Assembly (NCBI RefSeq): GCF_900660745.1
Contig: NZ_LR215048.1
Location: forward strand, 1,302,001 to 1,366,000
Source of the DNA: Haploplasma axanthum
Lineage (GTDB): Bacteria > Bacillota_I > Bacilli_A > Acholeplasmatales > Acholeplasmataceae
Length of the DNA: 64,000 bases
Direction: 5' to 3'
The stretch's first letter is position 1, and every line of letters starts with the position of its first letter. A program made the position numbers and the translations under genes. A model generated the notes under the pieces. That model had not been told where the DNA came from. It made no database searches and was given only the letters and a program-made list of their open reading frames with translations. Positions 47,546 through 56,683 of this stretch are shown one piece after another.

Positions 47546-48559
47546 CTACTTCCTGTATAATTTTCCTAAATTTGATGCTATATACTCTAATAGCGGTATT
47601 ACTTTTGAATATTCCATTCTTGTTGGTCCTAAAACGGCTATTGTTCCTTTTTCTTGTTCATTGATACTATATGGTATCGAAATGATACTGAAGTTTTCCA
47701 TTGTTTTTAATTCAATTTCACTTCCAAAGGTAACAGTTAAACCATCATTACCACCGATAAGTTTCACTATTTCTCTTCGATCTAACATATTTACAAAGTT
47801 TTTAACATGATTTATATTAGTAAATTCAGGTTGATCAAAAACATTTGTAATACCCGATAGATAGAAATTATCTTCAGCAAACTTAGAAAATGCATTAATA
47901 AATGATTCAAACAATTGATTTTGATACTCCATGAATGAAGATATTTGTGTTTTAGCAAATTCATTTTTCAGAATCTCACTAGCTTCATCCAATTGGCGAT
48001 TATGTAACAATTCATCTAATGTTTTAATAACTTCTTTTAAATCATCTATTTTCATACCATCAGGAATATTAATATTTTGATGTTGAACATGACCATGATC
48101 AGTAACAATTAAAATTACTGCTTCATTATTTGCAACCGGAATAAAATCAATTTTCTTAATTTTTACTCCTAAATTTGCAGGTCCTACAGCAAGAGCTGTA
48201 TATTTTGTTAAGTCACTTAGTAAATTAATTGCTTCTTCAACAGCAAGTTTTCTTGAATAACTATGTTTTGTTAATATTTCATCAACTAGCGGAAAATCAT
48301 CAATAACATCACTATCTCTAGTAACCAAGTTATTAACATAATAACGATATCCTTTTTGTGATGGAATACGTCCACTTGATGTATGGGTTTTTTCCAAATA
48401 ACCTAATTCTTCTAATCGTGCCATATCATATCTAATGGTAGCACTTGAGTAATTAAGGTAAGGCATTTCTGTTAATAGCTTTGATCCAACTGGTTGAGCG
48501 TCTTCAACATATTGTTCAATTATTGCTTTTAAGATTAACTTTTGGCGACTTGTTAACAT
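47546..48559 (-). CDS. hrcA: Heat-inducible repressor HrcA
   Basis: A 337-residue repressor: winged helix LTSRQKLILKAIIEQYVEDAQ and PVGSKLLTE with YSSATIRYDMARLEELGYLEK, followed by HTSSGRIPSQKGYRYYV and a GAF-like regulatory part. HrcA binds CIRCE elements and needs GroEL to stay active. The ATG at 48559 has GAGGTG; two upstream in-frame ATGs at 48586/48583 fall inside the proximal CIRCE. First gene of the operon. Confidence 0.95.
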   Translation of the reverse strand: MLTSRQKLILKAIIEQYVEDAQPVGSKLLTEMPYLNYSSATIRYDMARLEELGYLEKTHTSSGRIPSQKGYRYYVNNLVTRDSDVIDDFPLVDEILTKHSYSRKLAVEEAINLLSDLTKYTALAVGPANLGVKIKKIDFIPVANNEAVILIVTDHGHVQHQNINIPDGMKIDDLKEVIKTLDELLHNRQLDEASEILKNEFAKTQISSFMEYQNQLFESFINAFSKFAEDNFYLSGITNVFDQPEFTNINHVKNFVNMLDRREIVKLIGGNDGLTVTFGSEIELKTMENFSIISIPYSINEQEKGTIAVLGPTRMEYSKVIPLLEYIASNLGKLYRK

Positions 48560-48572
48560 CCTTTTCACCTCT

Positions 48573-48599
48573 TTGGCACTCATCATATCTGTTTGCTAC
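48573..48599 (-). promoter_or_regulatory. Proximal CIRCE-like element
   Basis: GTAGCAAAC-N9-GAGTGCCAA on the minus strand: 8 of 9 positions in the right arm and 6 of 9 in the left match TTAGCACTC-N9-GAGTGCTAA. It lies between the -10 and the hrcA start. Confidence 0.7.
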
Positions 48600-48603
48600 G
48601 ATT

Positions 48604-48632
48604 ATTTTACTATATTAGTTTGGCACTGTCAA
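48604..48632 (-). promoter_or_regulatory. hrcA operon promoter
   Basis: Minus strand TTGACA (48632-48627), exactly 17 bp, TAAAAT (48609-48604). The -35 lies inside the distal CIRCE. Confidence 0.85.
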
Positions 48633-48646
48633 GTATTATGTGCTAA
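48620..48646 (-). promoter_or_regulatory. Distal CIRCE element
   Basis: TTAGCACAT-N9-CAGTGCCAA on the minus strand, 7 of 9 matches per arm with the correct 9-bp centre. It overlaps the -35 box. Confidence 0.85.
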
Positions 48647-48657
48647 ATTGTTGGAAA

Positions 48658-48684
48658 TAAAAAATAGCCTTTGAAAGCTATTTA
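48658..48684 (-). terminator. Terminator of the GGDEF gene
   Basis: Minus strand AAATAGC-loop-GCTATTT followed by TTTATTTCC. The first arm includes the stop region of the gene. Confidence 0.75.
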
Positions 48685-49811
48685 TTAATTTCGCGATGAT
48701 TTAATGATTTATCTTGATACATTAGAATATCAATATGATGTAGGAAATTATCAAAATTTTTAAACTTACTATCAAATATATCTCCACCAATTGATACTGT
48801 TATTAAATATGGAAGAATATTCTTTTTATTAAATTCATTAATCTCTTCTTTTATTTTTGTACTATACACATTTAATTCTTCATTAGTAGCAACATCTAAT
48901 ATACTAATAAATTCATCACCACCAAGTCTAGCAACAACATTATTTCCAACAATCTTTTTAATGATTACAGTTATTTCAACAATTGCTCTATCTCCAGCAC
49001 TATGTCCATATTGATCGTTGATTTGTTTTAAACAATCAATATCAAAATAAAGCGCACCAAAAATATTTTTCTCATCAAGATTAAATCTTTGCTTAACATA
49101 TTCAAATAATGAACCACGATTCCATACTCCAGTAAGGGCATCATATTGGATCATTTTTTGTTTAATAAATATATATGTAAGTATAAGGGAAAATGCAGTT
49201 GTTGGCCAAATTATTAAATATCCATAAAAAATTGCTTGTGCAATACCACCAATAACAGGGATACACATTGATAAAAGTAATAATACAAAATCATTTGATT
49301 CAAGTTTTTTTCTTTCTACCAACAGAATGATAGTTGCAAATATTGGATAATAATAAATAGCAAATGTTTGATTTATAAATAATTTACCTCTATTATACAT
49401 ATTATTACTATCAATATAAAATACAGCTTTTGTTAATGGAGTTAAAATAATAACAATGATATTTATCAGTTGTATGACAAATAATATTTTTTCAATAGTC
49501 TTATATACATCATTTTTAATTTTAAAAAATCTTTTCATTATTAAATACCAATACAATGATAAAAAAATTGATAGTATAAACATAACAATATATATAAAGT
49601 ATAACAAGGGACCAATTATTTTTCCTGGAGCACCATCCAAAACTGTTGCAATCGATTCAAGAGATAATTGTGTTAATGTTATTATTGCCATTGAAAAAAA
49701 GGTTTTTGTTAGAATATTTTTCTTATCTAAAGTAAATTTAGCAATTATTAGTAAAATAATTATACAGAAAATCATAAACAAGTTTATATCAATTTGGTGT
49801 GTAATTTTCAT
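48678..49811 (-). CDS. Membrane-bound GGDEF protein (probable diguanylate cyclase)
   Basis: A 377-residue protein with about six membrane helices in the first 215 residues and a C-terminal GGDEF domain: DALTGVWNRGSL near residue 220, YFDIDCLKQINDQYGHSAGDRA, and the active site ARLGGDEFISI. The motif is intact, so c-di-GMP synthesis from two GTP is plausible. There is no RxxD inhibitory site before GGDEF. Start at 49811 follows AAAGGAAATTA. No EAL or PilZ partner is in the window. Confidence 0.85.
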   Translation of the reverse strand: MKITHQIDINLFMIFCIIILLIIAKFTLDKKNILTKTFFSMAIITLTQLSLESIATVLDGAPGKIIGPLLYFIYIVMFILSIFLSLYWYLIMKRFFKIKNDVYKTIEKILFVIQLINIIVIILTPLTKAVFYIDSNNMYNRGKLFINQTFAIYYYPIFATIILLVERKKLESNDFVLLLLSMCIPVIGGIAQAIFYGYLIIWPTTAFSLILTYIFIKQKMIQYDALTGVWNRGSLFEYVKQRFNLDEKNIFGALYFDIDCLKQINDQYGHSAGDRAIVEITVIIKKIVGNNVVARLGGDEFISILDVATNEELNVYSTKIKEEINEFNKKNILPYLITVSIGGDIFDSKFKNFDNFLHHIDILMYQDKSLNHREINK

Positions 49812-49894
49812 TAATTTCCTTTCCATGAAAAAGCAAAAAAGTAAATCATTATAAAATCAAATATTTTTGTTTTAATTATAACATATCTGCTTTT

Positions 49895-49924
49895 TAAAAA
49901 AAACAACAGTGCAATGCTGTTGTT
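49895..49924 (-). terminator. Terminator of the yjdM operon
   Basis: Minus strand AACAACAG-CATTGCA-CTGTTGTT followed by TTTTTT. Confidence 0.85.
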
Positions 49925-49926
49925 TA

Positions 49927-50277
49927 TTACTTATTTTCTTTCCTACTTAAAATATAATTTATTGATTCGGAAGCTTTTTTAATATTATCATTCTCATTAT
50001 GAATGAATTTCTTAGATGTTCCATCATAACCAAACTTTAAAAAGAAACTTCCAACTATTAACAGTAAAAAACCTATAAATGTAACAATAAATGTTACGCT
50101 ACTAATTGTTTCAGCATTTGTTTTTTGTACAATTGTATCTTTTTCAATAAACCCATTGAATACATCAAAAAAATTCAATAAAGAATATATTGCTAGAATC
50201 ATTCCAATAATTAATAGTCCATAGCCAAGTAATCGTAAAACTATTTTTCTCTTCTTATCAAAACTTAAATCATCCAT
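49927..50277 (-). CDS. Uncharacterised two-helix membrane protein
   Basis: A 116-residue protein with two membrane segments (about residues 15-33 and 60-83), a short extracytoplasmic loop with FIEKDTIVQKTNAET and a charged tail (HNENDNIKKASESINYILSRKE). I do not recognise a family. It starts eight bases after the yjdM stop and shares its terminator, so it is co-transcribed with yjdM. Confidence 0.65.
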   Translation of the reverse strand: MDDLSFDKKRKIVLRLLGYGLLIIGMILAIYSLLNFFDVFNGFIEKDTIVQKTNAETISSVTFIVTFIGFLLLIVGSFFLKFGYDGTSKKFIHNENDNIKKASESINYILSRKENK

Positions 50278-50285
50278 ATTTTCAC

Positions 50286-50597
50286 TTACGCTTTCTTAAC
50301 AAATTCAGATTTTAAACTCATATTTCCAAATCCTGGTATTCTACAATCAATATTGTGATCTCCATCAACAATTCTTATACTATTAACTTTAGTACCTTGT
50401 TTTAAAGAGTCACTACTTCCTTTAACTTTTAAATCCTTAATGATAATTACTGAGTCACCATCATATAATTTATTACCATTAGCATCTAAAACACTTTTAA
50501 CATCCGACTCTTTTTCCCATTTATATTGACATGCAGAACATACAATCATATTATCTTCTTCATATGTATATTCAAATCCACAACTTGGACAATCCAT
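50286..50597 (-). CDS. yjdM: YjdM/PhnA-type zinc ribbon protein
   Basis: A 103-residue protein: N-terminal zinc ribbon [21 protein letters not shown] and a C-terminal PhnA-like SH3-type domain ([27 protein letters not shown]). Although historically linked to phosphonate use, the role of this family is unclear. The ATG at 50597 has AGGAGTG; an in-frame ATG at 50627 overlaps the -10 region. Its promoter is divergent from that of pgpA. Confidence 0.88.
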   Translation of the reverse strand: MDCPSCGFEYTYEEDNMIVCSACQYKWEKESDVKSVLDANGNKLYDGDSVIIIKDLKVKGSSDSLKQGTKVNSIRIVDGDHNIDCRIPGFGNMSLKSEFVKKA

Positions 50598-50626
50598 AAA
50601 ATCACTCCTAAATTTATTCCTAATCA

Positions 50627-50703
50627 ATTTTACTTGATTTAAACAAATAAGTCAAATTATTCTATATCTTCTCATTTGACTTATTAAATTAAAAGTGTAT
50701 AAT
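50627..50703. promoter_or_regulatory. Divergent yjdM/pgpA promoters joined by an inverted repeat
   Basis: Minus: -35 TTGACT (50655-50650), 17 bp, TAAAAT (50632-50627). Plus: -35 TTGACT (50676-50681), 16 bp, TATAAT (50698-50703). Both -35 boxes lie inside a perfect 12-bp inverted repeat AATAAGTCAAAT-N16-ATTTGACTTATT (50646-50685), which extends beyond the hexamers and looks like an operator for both genes. Confidence 0.75.
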
Positions 50704-50769
50704 ATTTATTACTCCCTATTGAAAACGCTTTTCTGTTTTTAAAATAATTATTACGAAAGGAAAAAAAAT

Positions 50770-51300
50770 ATGAAAAAAAACGAAGGAAATTATGTACCAA
50801 TGGATAATAGATTAAACGATGTTACCAAGTACGAAATTGTTAAAGAACGTTTAAGTCAAAGAGGTGTTGAATTATCTGATATTGCTGAAATAACATTTGA
50901 CTTACAAAAACAATATGTTAAAGATATAACAATGGATTTATGTTTAAATCATGTTGAAAGAGTTGTTATGAAACGTGAAGTTCAACATGCTGTTTTAACA
51001 GGATTAGAACTTGATATTCTAGCTGAAGAAGGTAAACTATCTGAACCACTTCTAAGTATGTTACTCGGTGATTATGGTTTATTTGGAATTGATGAAATCC
51101 TTGCATTATCAATTGTTAATGTTTATGGATCAATTGGTTTTACAAATTTTGGTTTTGTAGATAAAACAAAACCCGGAATAATCGGTAAGCTTGATAGTGA
51201 TGGTAAAACAACTAATAAATGTAATACTTTTTTAGATGATATTGTTGGTGCTATCGCTGCTGCTGCTGCAAGTTCAATTGCACATCGTTATTCAGTATAA
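50770..51300 (+). CDS. Phosphatidylglycerophosphatase A family protein (YutG-like)
   Basis: A 176-residue PgpA-family protein. The region ILALSIVNVYGSIGFTNFGFVDKTKPG and the C-terminal TFLDDIVGAIAAAAAS match the family, as does the N-terminal helix pair with KREVQHAVLTGLELDILAE. PgpA removes phosphate from phosphatidylglycerol phosphate; the YutG branch is soluble and its substrate is less certain. GAAAGG precedes the ATG. Monocistronic. Confidence 0.82.
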   Translation: MKKNEGNYVPMDNRLNDVTKYEIVKERLSQRGVELSDIAEITFDLQKQYVKDITMDLCLNHVERVVMKREVQHAVLTGLELDILAEEGKLSEPLLSMLLGDYGLFGIDEILALSIVNVYGSIGFTNFGFVDKTKPGIIGKLDSDGKTTNKCNTFLDDIVGAIAAAAASSIAHRYSV

Positions 51301-51304
51301 ATAA

Positions 51305-51335
51305 CAAAAAAAAGCGAATTAATCGCTTTTTTTAT
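51305..51335. terminator. Bidirectional terminator of pgpA and the P-type ATPase
   Basis: AAAGCGA-ATTAA-TCGCTTT flanked by A and T runs on both sides. Confidence 0.85.
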
Positions 51336-53586
51336 TGTTTAGAGATGCAACAATCCATCTCAATATAAATATATATATTGGATATACAACAAATCCTCCA
51401 AAAATTACTAAAAATGCATTCAATTCTAACCTATAAATAGGCAATATTTCTATTGATTTTGTTATCAAAATTGGCGATAATAAAACTCCTGAAATCATTG
51501 TTATAATTAAACTAATGCTAAATTTAGTATATGGCTTAGATACATTAATTAATACATCTATTAGAATAAGTGCTGTAACATAATAACCAACACTTGCCAT
51601 TGTATCATTTGAGATAATTCCTTTTTTACTTAAAATAAATATTAAAATATGAGCAAATAAAATCAGAAATGATGCTGGTATTGCTCTTTTCAAAATATTC
51701 TTTAAAAAATTTCCTTTAATCCGATTTTTGTTTGGTCTAAATGCTAATATAAATGATGGTGTTCCAATAGCAAAAAAACTAATTACGGATAACTGTAACG
51801 GTATAAAAGGATACTTCTTGAATAAGAATAGAGTAAAAATTGATAATAATATTGAAAAACCAGTTTTAGTTAAAAACAAAGAAGCAACTTTTTCAATATT
51901 ATTAATCACTCTTCGTCCTTCAAAAACAATATCAGGCATATGACTAAAATCATTATCAAGTAAAACTAAGTGACTAACATTTCTAGCAGCTTCACTACCA
52001 GAAGCCATTGCTATTGAGGTATCAGCTTCTTTTAAAGCTAATATATCATTAACTCCATCACCTGTCATAGCAACCTTATGTCCTTGATTTTTAAATGCTT
52101 TAATTAGTACTTGTTTTTGATTTGGGTTTGATCTTCCAAAAACTGTATATTTATCAGCAACTTGAACTAATTCATCATCACTTAAATTAGAAATATCAAT
52201 ATACTTATTAGCATCTTTTATTCCCACTTTTAAACCAATTAATGAAGCTGTTTTTGGAAAATCCCCAGTTATTATTTTCACTTCAACTTCATTTGTTTGA
52301 AAATAGTTAATTGTTTCTGATGCTGTTTTTCTAATATTATCTTCAAATAAAATATATGCTAATGGCTTGTAGTCTTCTGCAAAAAGAATAACTCTGTAAC
52401 CTTGATCAATATACTCTTCTATCTTTTGTTTATAGTCATCGTACTTATCCTTTAAAACTCTATCTGGTGCACCAAGTGATAGAATTTTATTATCAAGAAT
52501 CAATTGACTATATTTGTTTTCACTTGAAAAAGGTATTTCTTTAATTACTTTGTATTCTTTTTTTGTTTTACTATATTTTTTCTTTAAAATTTTAATCATT
52601 CTTGAATCATCACTAGATTTTTTTAAATAAAATGCTAGTAAATCTACTGCTTCATCACTTATGAATTCAGCATTTTTCAAACTTATTTCACCATCAGTTA
52701 AAGTTCCTGTCTTATCAAGACAAATTAAATCTACTCTTGCTAACATTTCTATACAATATAACTCTTGAACTAACGTTTTTTGTTTTGCAAGTTTTACTAC
52801 ACTAACTGCAAGTGCAGTAGTTGTTAATAAAAATAAACCCGATGGAATCATACCAATTAATGCTGCTGCTGTTTGAATTGATGCATCATATATACTATTT
52901 GTTCTTAATGAGAGTAATAATAACAAGCAACCTAACGGAATTATAATAATCCCAATAACTCTCATAATAAGTTTCAAACTATTAAATATTTCTGATTTAG
53001 GTTTTTGATATTTCTTTGCTTCATTAGTTAATTTATTAACATATGTTTCTTGACCTAAATTTGTAACTTTTATATAACCACTACCTTGTGTAACAAAGCT
53101 TCCAGCAAGAACTCTATCGCCAATATTTTTATAGATTCGATCGGCTTCACCAGTTAATAGTGACTCATCACATGCAATATTCCCATCGACTAACACGCCA
53201 TCAACAGCAATTTGCTTTCCAATATTATAATATATCAAATCATCTAAAACTATTTCACTTTGATCTATTTCTACTTCTTTATTATCTCTAACTACCACGG
53301 CTTTTTCTTTTGTTAGTATTTTTAAAGATTCAAGCGTTTTTTTAGCTTTTATTTCTTGAAAAATCCCAATGCTCATATTAATTATTATAACCCCTAAAAA
53401 CAATGTTTGCATATACGCTCCAATAATCCAAAGCCATATTGCAATCCCAAATGTTAAAATATTAAAAAAAGTAAAAATATTACCAAAAAATATATCAAAA
53501 AGTGTCTTGGAGTTTTCATTCTTTACAATATTAACTTTATTCTCATTTATTCTTTCTAAGACTTCTTTTGAAGTTAACCCCTTCAT
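51319..53586 (-). CDS. P-type cation ATPase, CtpE-like
   Basis: A 755-residue P-type ATPase with no N-terminal metal-binding domain. Actuator loop LLTGEADRI, TM4 motif GMIPSGLFLLTT, phosphorylation site LDKTGTLTDG near residue 293, hinge MTGDGVNDILALKEAD, and about ten membrane segments. The IPSGL (in place of PEGL) motif and the LVQELYCIEMLARVD stretch mark the CtpE-like group, which in mycobacteria moves Ca2+. The ion here is not proven. GGAGGTGG precedes the ATG, and TATAAT sits upstream. Confidence 0.85.
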   Translation of the reverse strand: MKGLTSKEVLERINENKVNIVKNENSKTLFDIFFGNIFTFFNILTFGIAIWLWIIGAYMQTLFLGVIIINMSIGIFQEIKAKKTLESLKILTKEKAVVVRDNKEVEIDQSEIVLDDLIYYNIGKQIAVDGVLVDGNIACDESLLTGEADRIYKNIGDRVLAGSFVTQGSGYIKVTNLGQETYVNKLTNEAKKYQKPKSEIFNSLKLIMRVIGIIIIPLGCLLLLLSLRTNSIYDASIQTAAALIGMIPSGLFLLTTTALAVSVVKLAKQKTLVQELYCIEMLARVDLICLDKTGTLTDGEISLKNAEFISDEAVDLLAFYLKKSSDDSRMIKILKKKYSKTKKEYKVIKEIPFSSENKYSQLILDNKILSLGAPDRVLKDKYDDYKQKIEEYIDQGYRVILFAEDYKPLAYILFEDNIRKTASETINYFQTNEVEVKIITGDFPKTASLIGLKVGIKDANKYIDISNLSDDELVQVADKYTVFGRSNPNQKQVLIKAFKNQGHKVAMTGDGVNDILALKEADTSIAMASGSEAARNVSHLVLLDNDFSHMPDIVFEGRRVINNIEKVASLFLTKTGFSILLSIFTLFLFKKYPFIPLQLSVISFFAIGTPSFILAFRPNKNRIKGNFLKNILKRAIPASFLILFAHILIFILSKKGIISNDTMASVGYYVTALILIDVLINVSKPYTKFSISLIITMISGVLLSPILITKSIEILPIYRLELNAFLVIFGGFVVYPIYIFILRWIVASLNNKKSD

Positions 53587-53899
53587 TATTCCACCTCCAA
53601 TATTATATATTTATATTTCTTTCACAAGATCATATCAATTTATATAGATTATTATATTCATTTGTTATCATAAACATTCTTAAATTCAGTTTTTTTGTAT
53701 AACTATTAAAAGTACTTATACTACTCTTATAGTTTATCAAATTATTTACTTTCAAGCAATTAAAGATTATTTTAAAAGTAAAAATATACATACTAAATAA
53801 CCTACTACAAAATTCAAAATATATAAAAAAAACATCTTTCATAGGTCCCTAACATACTTAGTCTAGAAATTGATGTTTAATCTTTTAATTTTATTTGAT
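53587..53899. other. AT-rich spacer at the left edge of the accessory region
   Basis: About 310 bases without a convincing gene. It holds the promoter of the P-type ATPase (TATAAT near 53610) and, at 53825-53878, a minus strand terminator. Likely junction between core chromosome and the mobile-element-rich right part. Confidence 0.5.
53825..53878 (-). terminator. Terminator closing the accessory transcripts
   Basis: Minus strand AAACATC...GATGTTT outer stem with an inner CTAA-GTATG-TTAG hairpin, then T7. Positioned just past repeat array A. Confidence 0.6.
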
Positions 53900-53998
53900 T
53901 GGGTTTGTAGAACTATATTGATACAATTACGCACCCCTATCAAAATCTACGCACCCTTGTGAAATTTTACGCACCCCTGAATTGATGGCTTAGTAATG
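53900..53998 (-). repeat. Array A of phased ACGCACCC repeats (3 units)
   Basis: Core ACGCACCC at 53929, 53949 and 53969 (plus strand), exactly 20 bp apart, with T-rich 12-bp spacers. Preceded by a conserved lead CTATATTGATACAATT and followed by TGATGGCTTAG. Lies directly behind the stop of the 172-residue gene. 53900-53956 is identical to 59194-59250. Confidence 0.9.
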
Positions 53999-54007
53999 GG
54001 GTTCTCT

Positions 54008-54526
54008 CTATTTTCCTTTGGCATTTCTATAAGCTCGGTCGTTAAATTCATCATCAAATGGTTTCTTATGGATGTATGCATCTTCATATAAATTATTAAG
54101 TACTACATCATTAATACCCATATTTTTAATAACCTTCTTTAAGTTACTCCAGCTTATAAGATTTTCAATATATTCATCTTTTGATTTAAAGTAATTATAA
54201 AACTTGCTTAAACTCGAATACTCTGCTCCAAGCTCACAAGCAATTGTCCATATCGTTTTTTTGTTATTAGCCTTTGCAAATCTGTCTTTAAATTCATTAA
54301 AATACTTTTCTCTAAAGTAAGAAACTGCTTTTTCAGTTTTTTTTATTGCAATATTATACCTTTCTTCTTTTAATACTTTTTCTTTATTTTCTTTTTCAAG
54401 GCATTCTTGACACAACATTTCTCTGTGATAAGACGTCTGATTCCAATCATTTGACCCATATGTTTCTTTTACTAATCCTTTACCACAAGGACATGGTTTT
54501 GTTGTTACATTATAATCCCAGCTCAT
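54008..54526 (-). CDS. Uncharacterised accessory protein with N-terminal zinc ribbon
   Basis: 172 residues. The N-terminus has two CxC/CxxC knuckles (KPCPCGKG and LCQECLEKENK), consistent with one zinc ribbon. The rest is helical: RYNIAIKKTEKAVSYFREKYFNEF, then TIWTIACELGAEYSSLSKFYNYF, which could be a helix-turn-helix. No family recognised. AAAGGAG precedes the ATG. It follows the 180-residue membrane protein gene by 18 bases and is followed by repeat array A. Confidence 0.6.
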   Translation of the reverse strand: MSWDYNVTTKPCPCGKGLVKETYGSNDWNQTSYHREMLCQECLEKENKEKVLKEERYNIAIKKTEKAVSYFREKYFNEFKDRFAKANNKKTIWTIACELGAEYSSLSKFYNYFKSKDEYIENLISWSNLKKVIKNMGINDVVLNNLYEDAYIHKKPFDDEFNDRAYRNAKGK

Positions 54527-54544
54527 AAACTGCTTACTCCTTTA

Positions 54545-55087
54545 CTATTCGTTTCGTGTATATTTGCAATTAGGGAAGTTTGAACATCCTAAAAAATTGC
54601 CATATGGACCTTGTCTCTCCACAAGTAACCCTCCACAATAAGGGCATTTTCTTAAATCTCTTTTTATTACATTTTCTGTAATATTTCTTTCATTTTTATC
54701 GTATTCAGGTTTGTCATCAACAAGTTTATTGATTTCTTTATTAACCGGCTTCTTAAATACCTTTAATAAAATAAAAGCTGCTACAATAAGAATAATGATA
54801 CCTATTGAATAATATAGTGCTGGTGGTGTAAAAATCCCTTTGATAAATTCTACTATTTTAGCAATGACATAGGTCAATACAAAAAATAAAATAACTCTAA
54901 TACCCCAATGGAGGTCACTCATAGATTTAGAGTTATATGATCTGGTTGTGTTTGAAATAAAACCTGTTAATCCAAATGCTATTGACCCGCTAATTAAACC
55001 TATAATAGCAAAAATAACCGTGTCAGCTATCGGGTTACCAGTAATATCTATTAAGTTAGAAATTAACTCTATTAACCAAGCCCCCAT
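54545..55087 (-). CDS. Accessory membrane protein with topoisomerase-type zinc finger
   Basis: 180 residues: three or four membrane segments (about 18-45, 70-88, 95-115), then a charged linker and a C-terminal zf-C4 topoisomerase-like finger CPYCGGLLVERQGPYGNFLGC with FPNCKYTRNE. Such fingers bind single-stranded DNA in topoisomerase I but also occur attached to membrane and nuclease domains. The ATG at 55087 follows GAGGTGA. Upstream gene of the pair with the 172-residue protein. Confidence 0.65.
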   Translation of the reverse strand: MGAWLIELISNLIDITGNPIADTVIFAIIGLISGSIAFGLTGFISNTTRSYNSKSMSDLHWGIRVILFFVLTYVIAKIVEFIKGIFTPPALYYSIGIIILIVAAFILLKVFKKPVNKEINKLVDDKPEYDKNERNITENVIKRDLRKCPYCGGLLVERQGPYGNFLGCSNFPNCKYTRNE

Positions 55088-55151
55088 AAAATCACCTCGT
55101 TTATTTTCCAAATCATTTATTTTATATTTTTTTGATATACAAATCCTCTAA

Positions 55152-55182
55152 TAAAAAAGCCATAATTCTTTACTTGAATTAT
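55152..55182 (-). terminator. Terminator after the recombinase pseudogene
   Basis: Minus strand ATAATTC-AAGTAAA-GAATTAT, GGC, TTTTTTATT. Confidence 0.75.
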
Positions 55183-55225
55183 AGCATTTTTGACCCCTAT
55201 TAACAAGAAATTATTTGTTTTTACT

Positions 55226-56579
55226 CTAAATTGGATTGCCATAGAAAATAAACTTAATGTTCTTATCTCTTTGAACGATTGCCTTTTCCACCATTAACAT
55301 CCATATACGTTCATTCCAACTATTAAGCATATCTTCAGATTTATTTAATACAGATAAGAAGGATTTCATTCGAGTTGCTTTATTTTCTTTATCGGTCTTT
55401 TCTTTTAATAGTTTGTTCAGATCAGTGGTTAGTGCTTCATGCCGTTCACTAGGCTTTGATATTTATTTTCATAATCTATACTATCTTCGTTTGATTTGGA
55501 GTTTTCTTTTATTGTTTTTGCAGCAAGTTCAACAACCACAGATAGTTCTGCATTTATTTGCTCTATTCCTTTTTCAAGTTCTGTAGTATCAGTTAATAAA
55601 TTAATCACTTCTTTTAAATCATTAGTGATTCTTTCCTTATCTTCTATTGTTAAGTTATAGGCTTCAATAAACTTTTCTTTAATTTCAGCTTCTGTTAAAT
55701 GTGGGGTTTGACATCTACATTTACCTTTTTGGAACTTGCTGTTATATTGATAAACAAACCTTTCATAAGCGGTATTTGAGTGCCATTTCTTTTTCCCATA
55801 GAAACCACCACAATCTGAACATACCAGCTTTGATGAGAAGATATCTGTGGCTGAATACTTAGCGCCAAGATTATCTCTTCTTTTCATTTCAACTTGTACG
55901 AGTTCCCACATATCACGTTCTATGATTGCTGGATGACTATTTTCCACATAATACTGTGGAACTTGTCCTGTATTTTTACTATGGTTTGATCTAAGTAGTT
56001 CTCAGTAAATGTCTTTTGAAGTAAGGCATCGCCCTTGTATTTTTCATTAGTTAATATTGAAATGATATTATTTGTGGTCCAATTATTATTTTTACCGGAT
56101 GGTGTTTTGATTTCAAGACGCTTTAGTTCTTTTGCGATACCAGTAGGTGTTTTACCTTTAACTAAAAAATCACTATATATTTTTTTAACTATTTCTGCTT
56201 CTTTTTCAACAACAACTATTTTGTCATCTACTTTTTTATATCCCAGAAAATTACTATACGCAAATGATACTTTACCTGATTGAAATGCCACACGTTTTCC
56301 CCATTGAACGTTCTGACTAATCGATCTTGATTCTTCTTGTGCGATTGATGCCATTATTGTAAGTATTAGTTCACTTTTAGAATCAAGCGTCCACAAATTT
56401 TCCTTTTCAAAGAAAACCTCGACACCTTTTTCTTTTAGCTCCCTAACATATGAAATAGTATCTAATGTGTTACGGGCAAATCTTGATATCGATTTAGTAA
56501 TAATTAAGTTTATCTTTCCATCTAGCGCATCTTTAATCATTTTATTAAAGCTGACTCTCCTCTTAGTGTTTGTTCCAGT
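55226..56579 (-). pseudogene. Large serine recombinase, truncated and frameshifted
   Basis: Three reading frames together give a typical large serine recombinase. Frame 1 (56579-about 55985) has TGTNTKRRVSFNKMIKDALDG and ITKSISRFARNTLD, then the recombinase domain. Frame 2 (about 55985-55437) reads NTGQVPQYYVENSHPAIIE and the zinc ribbon CSDCGGFYGKKKW. Frame 3 ends FIFYGNPI at 55226. The first shift falls at a run of A near 55980, the second near 55437. The first 60 or so residues with the catalytic serine are missing; a TGA lies at 56580. It cannot encode an active enzyme. Confidence 0.88.
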
Positions 56580-56683
56580 TCATTCGGGTTATATAAAAAA
56601 TATACAAAAAAACGACTCAACTCAATTAAGAGCTGGGTCGTAATTCATATATTTTGGTACAAAAATCTCATTTAACATTTCTA

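Noticed and set aside
53630-53842. 70-codon open frame on the minus strand
   Set aside because: It overlaps a terminator, has no ribosome site, low-complexity composition and no family resemblance.
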